From assembly GCA_903832625.1 (NCBI GenBank), contig CAILCI010000088.1:1-64000 (forward strand): 64,000 nt of DNA. The letters run 5' to 3'. This document shows positions 59,930 through 64,000 of the stretch, one piece after another (within the stretch, counting starts at the first letter, position 1; each line of letters starts with the position of its first letter). The position numbers were made by a program, and so were the translations under genes. The stretch is from an uncultured Burkholderiales bacterium (GTDB lineage: Bacteria > Pseudomonadota > Gammaproteobacteria > Burkholderiales > Burkholderiaceae_C). The notes beneath the pieces were generated by a model. The model saw nothing but the letters and a program-made list of their open reading frames with translations, searched no databases and was not told the origin of the DNA.

Positions 59930-62908
59930 TCAGCGCTGCGAGTCGCCCACCAGCACATAGGGTGCCCAAAACGCCGGATGGCCGTAACGCGGATCAGCCA
60001 TGACTTGCAAAATGGCTTGGCGCAGGCTTTCGGCCTTGGGGGCTTGCGGGTTGTGGGTGAAGTGGCCAAAGGTGCGGGTGGTGAGTTCTTTGGCGCTTTC
60101 AGACTCGACCGCCCAGTGCGTCACCAACATGCTGCGGCTGCCGGCATAAAAGAAGCCCCGCGCCAAGCCACTCAGCGCTTCTTCGGCGCGACCATCGGCG
60201 GCGGCAGTGTTGCAAGCGCTCAGCACCACCCAATCGGCGTTGAGTTTTAAGCCCAACACGTCCTCCAAGGTGAGCAAAGGCGCGAGCGCATTTTTCGATT
60301 CGGAGCCATCCGCCGCCAGCGCCAGCGCGGGTTGAGTGAGGTGAGGCAAGTCGCCCGCCATCAGCCCGTGGGTGGCAAAGACGATGACTTTCTTTTGCGC
60401 CAACAAGCCGCTTTTGCTCACACTGAGCACGCTGGCGCGGGTGGCATTGCTGCCCAGCAACAAGTCTTGCGACAGGTTTGCGTTGAGCGCTGTGGCCAAT
60501 GCGTTCAACTCGTCGCGCGTGTCGGGCAGGGTGGGAATGCTGTGATAAATCTTGTCGCCGGGCTCGGCTTCCAACTCTATGTCTTGACTCAGCGAGCGTG
60601 TGAAGTTGACGTTGCGCACGCCCGCTGGCGCGACAGAGGCGACGGCGGCAGAAGGGTCAAACACCGGATCGCCCCAAGCCAACAAGGCTTGTTGAGGCAA
60701 TTGTTGTCGCTTCAAAGAGCGCAGGCTCAGCCAAGAGCTGACGCTGGGCACTTGGCTCAGACTCACTTGTTGGATCAGCCACGAAGGGGCTTGTTTGCCT
60801 TGTCGCGCTTGGGTTTGCAGCACAGCGAAGGGCAGGCGTGCCAATGCGCCGGAAGTGGCCAAAATCCATTGTTTGCGGTCAGCCAGTTCTGCGGATAACG
60901 GGGCAATCAGGGCTTGGTAGGTTTGAAAAGCGAGCGCATCGTCAAAAGGCTTTAAGCGTCCCGTGGTGCCCAAACTCTCCAGCGACACACGCAGCGTGGC
61001 CACAGATTTTTCAAGCTGCGCTTGCGTCATGCTGGCGCGGTGGAATTTGGCGATGACTTTGCCTGCGTCTTGCTTGACCGCCCAGACGTTGACGCCTGTT
61101 GCGTCAGGCATCAAGACCAGCAAGGCTTCGTCCGAGGTGAGTTTGGCACCAATGTCGTCCAAGGTGGGCGGCAGGGGATGAACCAAGCGCTCATAGTCGG
61201 GAAAACCTTGTTTGATTTTGGCCTGCAAACCTGTGCGCTGTTTTTCGAGGAGCGCAATGCGTTCGCGCATTTGGGTGGCCACTTCGGGCAGGGGAGATTG
61301 GGCGCTGCCCGCCTCGCCTGCCAAATAGGCGCGCAGGCCTTGCACCTCGTTTTTGGCATCTTGTTCTTGGCGAACCAATTCGGACAGCCCTTGCGTGTTG
61401 GCTGCGGAGCGCACCGCTGCGTCAGACAAAGCCTCTTGCACAGCACCTGCGTGAAGCCAGTCGGCCAACCCCAGGGTTTGGGTGACGCGCTCAGGGTTGG
61501 TTTGCGCCAAGGCTTCGATGTAAGTGCCAATGATGAGCTTGCGAGTTTCGGGACGAATGCCAAATTGGTTCAGGTAGTCGGCGTTGCGCGGGCTGATCAA
61601 GTTGAGCGAGGCTTGCTCCAGCAAAGGCAGCGCGGCTTGCTTCTTGGCTGCATCTGCGCTGCGCCACAAGGCCACGCCTTGCAGACCTTTGGATTGGGCG
61701 ACGTAGAAATGGTCTTCGTCATAAATTTTGGCGTTGCCTGCGGCTGCGCGTTCAAACAACTCAGCGGCTGGCTCGTTCATTTGGTTGCCAAGGTAAACGT
61801 AGCCTCGGTCAAAGTTGAATTGAACCCGTCTTTTGAGCGCGGGATCATCGCCTGCGATGGCGTCAAGACGTTGAACTTCAGCCAAAGCCTCAGGCCATTT
61901 TTTTTCGCCCATCATGGCGACGAATATGTCGCGACGGCGTTTGATTCGTTCTAAGTTGCTGCTGGGCTGTCCGAGTTCTTCCAATATTTGATCTGACTTC
62001 AGCGCGAGTTTTTCGGATTGCGCAAATTCGCGTTGGGCAAAGCGTAGGTTAGTAGCGACGGAATAAATTCCCGATTTGAATGCGATGGGTAATTCTGCTT
62101 CAGAAGAAAACCGCACATAACTTCTCAAGGCATCTTCAGCATCGGCGAAGCGCCCTGCTGCAAGCAAAGCTTGGGTCTTACGAGCCAAGGTATTGGCTAA
62201 GTCTTGAGATAAATTGAGTCGAGCATTGGAAGCGTCGCCTGGCAAGCTGATGGGATAAGCTTTTCGAGCCGCTATTTCCGCAAAATTGGCCGCTTCAATG
62301 GCTTTTTCAATGTGTCCTGTGGCTTGCTCAAGTCTGGAAAGATGAAAACCGTAGTAAAGCGAGGCCCGTAAAAGATTGCGTTCAGCGCCTCGCGATTTTT
62401 GCGAAGGGGTTAAGGTGTCGATCTGAACTTTTATGTTTTCTAGCGTTGTTCGCGCTTCAGCGTACTTACCCCAGGTTAAATAATCATTTGCAATTTGACA
62501 CATTTGAAAGGGCTTGGCAAACCCTTTATCGTTATCCGCCAACTCTTTGTGCAGCGCAAGTGCTTTGGCGTATTGGCCTTTGTTGCGGTAAATATTGGCT
62601 AGATTATTTTTAAAATTCGGAAGGTCTAAAACAGTCAAAGCTTCAGTCAATATTTGTTCTTCTGCATCAGGAACGCCAAGTCGTCTCGCAGCAACGGTCT
62701 TTGCATAAACCTGCTGCTCCAATTTAATCTTGAGCGCAGTTTTATCGAGCGGCTCATCTAAGATGGCCTGCAGCTGCACCCGTTCTTGCGGTGTTACGGT
62801 TTTGAAGCTGGCGTCAATGTCCTCGCTTTGCGCCCAAACGGATGAAGCGCTAAAACACACAAGGCTAACCCCAATCAAAAATTTTATAAACACAAAACTT
62901 CTGTGCAT
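59930..62908 (-). CDS. Exported TPR-CHAT protein (caspase-like fold)
   Basis: 992 residues from the ATG at 62908 with AAAGGACTTCACC upstream. Signal peptide 1-26 (ends VWAQ). A helical, TPR-like region about 85-480 (NNLANIYRNKGQYAKALALHKELA is one repeat), a linker region about 500-640, and a C-terminal CHAT domain. The catalytic pair is intact: His at about 847 (VFATHGLM) and Cys at about 899 (VLSACNTA). CHAT is a caspase-like protease fold. Export is inferred from the signal. The N-terminal half is clearly AT-richer than the C-terminal half. It lies where queA and recG would normally be close. Confidence 0.88.
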   Translation of the reverse strand: MHRSFVFIKFLIGVSLVCFSASSVWAQSEDIDASFKTVTPQERVQLQAILDEPLDKTALKIKLEQQVYAKTVAARRLGVPDAEEQILTEALTVLDLPNFKNNLANIYRNKGQYAKALALHKELADNDKGFAKPFQMCQIANDYLTWGKYAEARTTLENIKVQIDTLTPSQKSRGAERNLLRASLYYGFHLSRLEQATGHIEKAIEAANFAEIAARKAYPISLPGDASNARLNLSQDLANTLARKTQALLAAGRFADAEDALRSYVRFSSEAELPIAFKSGIYSVATNLRFAQREFAQSEKLALKSDQILEELGQPSSNLERIKRRRDIFVAMMGEKKWPEALAEVQRLDAIAGDDPALKRRVQFNFDRGYVYLGNQMNEPAAELFERAAAGNAKIYDEDHFYVAQSKGLQGVALWRSADAAKKQAALPLLEQASLNLISPRNADYLNQFGIRPETRKLIIGTYIEALAQTNPERVTQTLGLADWLHAGAVQEALSDAAVRSAANTQGLSELVRQEQDAKNEVQGLRAYLAGEAGSAQSPLPEVATQMRERIALLEKQRTGLQAKIKQGFPDYERLVHPLPPTLDDIGAKLTSDEALLVLMPDATGVNVWAVKQDAGKVIAKFHRASMTQAQLEKSVATLRVSLESLGTTGRLKPFDDALAFQTYQALIAPLSAELADRKQWILATSGALARLPFAVLQTQARQGKQAPSWLIQQVSLSQVPSVSSWLSLRSLKRQQLPQQALLAWGDPVFDPSAAVASVAPAGVRNVNFTRSLSQDIELEAEPGDKIYHSIPTLPDTRDELNALATALNANLSQDLLLGSNATRASVLSVSKSGLLAQKKVIVFATHGLMAGDLPHLTQPALALAADGSESKNALAPLLTLEDVLGLKLNADWVVLSACNTAAADGRAEEALSGLARGFFYAGSRSMLVTHWAVESESAKELTTRTFGHFTHNPQAPKAESLRQAILQVMADPRYGHPAFWAPYVLVGDSQR

Positions 62909-62961
62909 GGTGAAGTCCTTTTTGTTTTCATAGGTTTGATTTAATTTGACCTCTGTCGCGT

Positions 62962-63261
62962 TCAATGGGCAAGCAATGTGCAGGGGCGAATTGCAGCTAA
63001 GACGTCTTCCATTTTTTCGCGCGCAATAGCCATATCGTAATTGGATTGTCCGCGCAGCCACCAACCATCGCTGAGACTAAAGTAGCGGCACAAGCGCAAA
63101 TCGGTGTCAGCTGTGATGGCTCGTTTGCCAGCCACAATGTCACCGATGCGTTGAGCTGGAACACCTAATTCTTTGGCCAAGCGGTATTTGCTCAACCCCA
63201 AAGGTTTGAGAAACTCTTCTTCCAGCATTTCGCCGGGTGATATGGGTAGAATTTTTTTCAT
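62962..63261 (-). CDS. higA: HigA-type antitoxin
   Basis: 99 residues from the ATG at 63261 with AGAGGAGCTT upstream. XRE-family helix-turn-helix: ISPGEMLEEEFLKPLGLSKYRLAKELGVPAQRIGDIVAGKRAITADTDLRLCRYFSLSDGWWL. In a normal higBA operon it would follow higB. Here only the end of higB is left upstream, so the antitoxin appears orphaned. Confidence 0.9.
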   Translation of the reverse strand: MKKILPISPGEMLEEEFLKPLGLSKYRLAKELGVPAQRIGDIVAGKRAITADTDLRLCRYFSLSDGWWLRGQSNYDMAIAREKMEDVLAAIRPCTLLAH

Positions 63262-63271
63262 TAAGCTCCTC

Positions 63272-63373
63272 TCAGTGGTAGTCCACAATTTCCACCTCAA
63301 AGGCACCATCGCCTTGCCAGATAAAACAAAGCCGCCATTGATCGCTGATAGCTAAAGGCACAATCCCCCCCAT
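63272..63373 (-). pseudogene. higB remnant (C-terminal third only)
   Basis: A short reading frame of 33 codons ends at 63272, ten bases before higA. Its last 26 residues match the HigB C-terminus (SDQWRLCFIW, then EVEIVDYH), while HigB is normally about 92 residues. The N-terminal two thirds, with the RelE-fold catalytic residues, are missing. The only ATG (63371-63373) shares CATG with the recG start on the other strand. It is very unlikely to be an active toxin. Confidence 0.8.
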
Positions 63374-64000
63374 GCCAGCCGCCACCCCGTCAAAGCCCGA
63401 AGTCAAGCCGCTTTCAGCGCCTCAAAAGGCGTTGCGCAAGCTTGGGCTTGACCGTTCGATTGACTTGGCGTTGCATTTGCCGTTTCGTTACGAAGACGAA
63501 ACCCAGCTGGGGCTTTTGCGCAATGCTCGCGATGGCGAGATGCTGCAAATTGAAGCCACGGTGGTGTCGTGCGAAATCAGCTACAAACCGCGCCGGCAAT
63601 TGTTGGTCGTGGTGGATGACGGCTCAGACACTTGCACGCTGCGGTTTTTTAACTTCTATCACAATCAACAAAAGGCCTTGGCTGTGGGCAGCCGCGTGCG
63701 CCTGCGTGGCGAAGTGCGCGGTGGTTTCATGGGGCGCACCATGGTGCACCCGAGTTTTTCCATTGCGGGTGGCGAGTTGCCCAATGCGCTGACGCCGGTC
63801 TACGCCACCTCGGCGGGTTTGCCACAAGCCTACATTCGCAAAGCGGTGCAGGGCGGATTGGTGCAGGCTTCGCGCAGCGGTGCTTTTAGCGAAACAATTC
63901 CCCAGGGCGTGTTGCCGCCTTCGGTGCACAGCGCGCAAGCGGGCAAGCCGCAGGTTTGGAGCTTGGAGCAGTCGCTGTATTTTTTGCACCATCCCACACC
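63372..64000 (+). CDS. recG: ATP-dependent DNA helicase RecG, 3'-truncated by window edge
   Basis: The frame is open from the ATG at 63372 to the window end, about 209 residues. Opening residues KALRKLGLDRSIDLALHLPFRYEDET and the wedge-domain OB-fold stretch VVVDDGSDTCTLRFFNFYHNQQKAL match the N-terminus of RecG, which remodels stalled replication forks. TPVYATSAGLPQAYIRKAV and the later LEQSLYFLHHP are also typical. The helicase motifs lie beyond the window. Only the divergent higB remnant lies immediately upstream, so its promoter must sit inside that remnant. Confidence 0.93.
   Translation, partial: MPAATPSKPEVKPLSAPQKALRKLGLDRSIDLALHLPFRYEDETQLGLLRNARDGEMLQIEATVVSCEISYKPRRQLLVVVDDGSDTCTLRFFNFYHNQQKALAVGSRVRLRGEVRGGFMGRTMVHPSFSIAGGELPNALTPVYATSAGLPQAYIRKAVQGGLVQASRSGAFSETIPQGVLPPSVHSAQAGKPQVWSLEQSLYFLHHPT

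Noticed and set aside
62909-63064. N-terminal extension of the CHAT protein to 63064
   Set aside because: It runs into higA, while the ATG at 62908 has a ribosome-binding site and starts a clean signal peptide.

Overview
The window looks like chromosomal DNA of a Burkholderiales bacterium, most likely of the family Comamonadaceae. The reasons are the tuf-rpsJ-S10 gene order, a PhaM-type PHA granule protein, a DUF3567 protein, a betaproteobacterial EIIA(Man)-HPr-EI set, and the moderately GC-rich coding. A freshwater Limnohabitans/Rhodoferax-like genus is my guess and is not shown by the sequence. Genes are tightly packed. No stretch over 300 bases lacks a gene, and many neighbours overlap by ATGA or TGATG.

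Layout. 1-6.4 kb: 3' part of tuf, then rpsJ, a terminator/promoter gap, and rplC-rplD-rplW-rplB-rpsS-rplV-rpsC-rplP-rpmC-rpsQ, closed by a strong terminator. 6.5-16.2 kb: peroxiredoxin, cytochrome b561 and cytochrome c', a CoA-transferase, a lipoprotein, an MFS transporter, a sugar-less PTS (EIIA, HPr, EI), an ATP-grasp-like protein and an AGE-family epimerase. 16.2-20.1 kb: a BrnT/BrnA-like toxin-antitoxin pair, then isochorismatase, tautomerase, LysR and two AhpD-fold proteins. 20.2-22.2 kb: lipA-lipB-DUF493. 22.3-29.3 kb: the complete atpIBEFHAGDC operon with terminator. 29.3-32.0 kb: small housekeeping genes, cytochrome c5 and tRNA-Arg(CCG).

32.1-37.0 kb is the most unusual block: an OmpA-like protein, a CHASE2 membrane sensor with no recognisable kinase or cyclase output, and an exported caspase-family protease. 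The protease has a perfect EF-hand loop, microsatellite-encoded AP/PT linkers and a C-terminal DUF4384 domain. A convergent lipoprotein gene follows. 37.0-42.4 kb: rsmI, yraN, diaA/gmhA-like and dolP, a beta-hydroxyacid dehydrogenase, and pilT back to back with a yggS-type gene. 42.5-55.6 kb: metabolic and regulatory genes (glcD, LysR, purU, DUF3567, DUF3108, IclR with a FAH-family gene, crotonase), a copper-handling trio (DUF2946, Cys-rich outer-membrane protein, PCuAC), and phaM coupled to a FIST gene. 55.6-64 kb: dctA, tgt, queA and recG.

In the last block the usual queA-tgt neighbourhood is interrupted. A vapBC module on the opposite strand lies between queA and tgt. A secreted-looking TPR-CHAT protease-like protein plus a higA with only the last third of higB lies between queA and recG. 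Two exported clan-CD-type protease homologues (caspase and CHAT) and three toxin-antitoxin loci in 64 kb are the main reasons to look again. All functions are read from sequence motifs and family knowledge. No database search was run.
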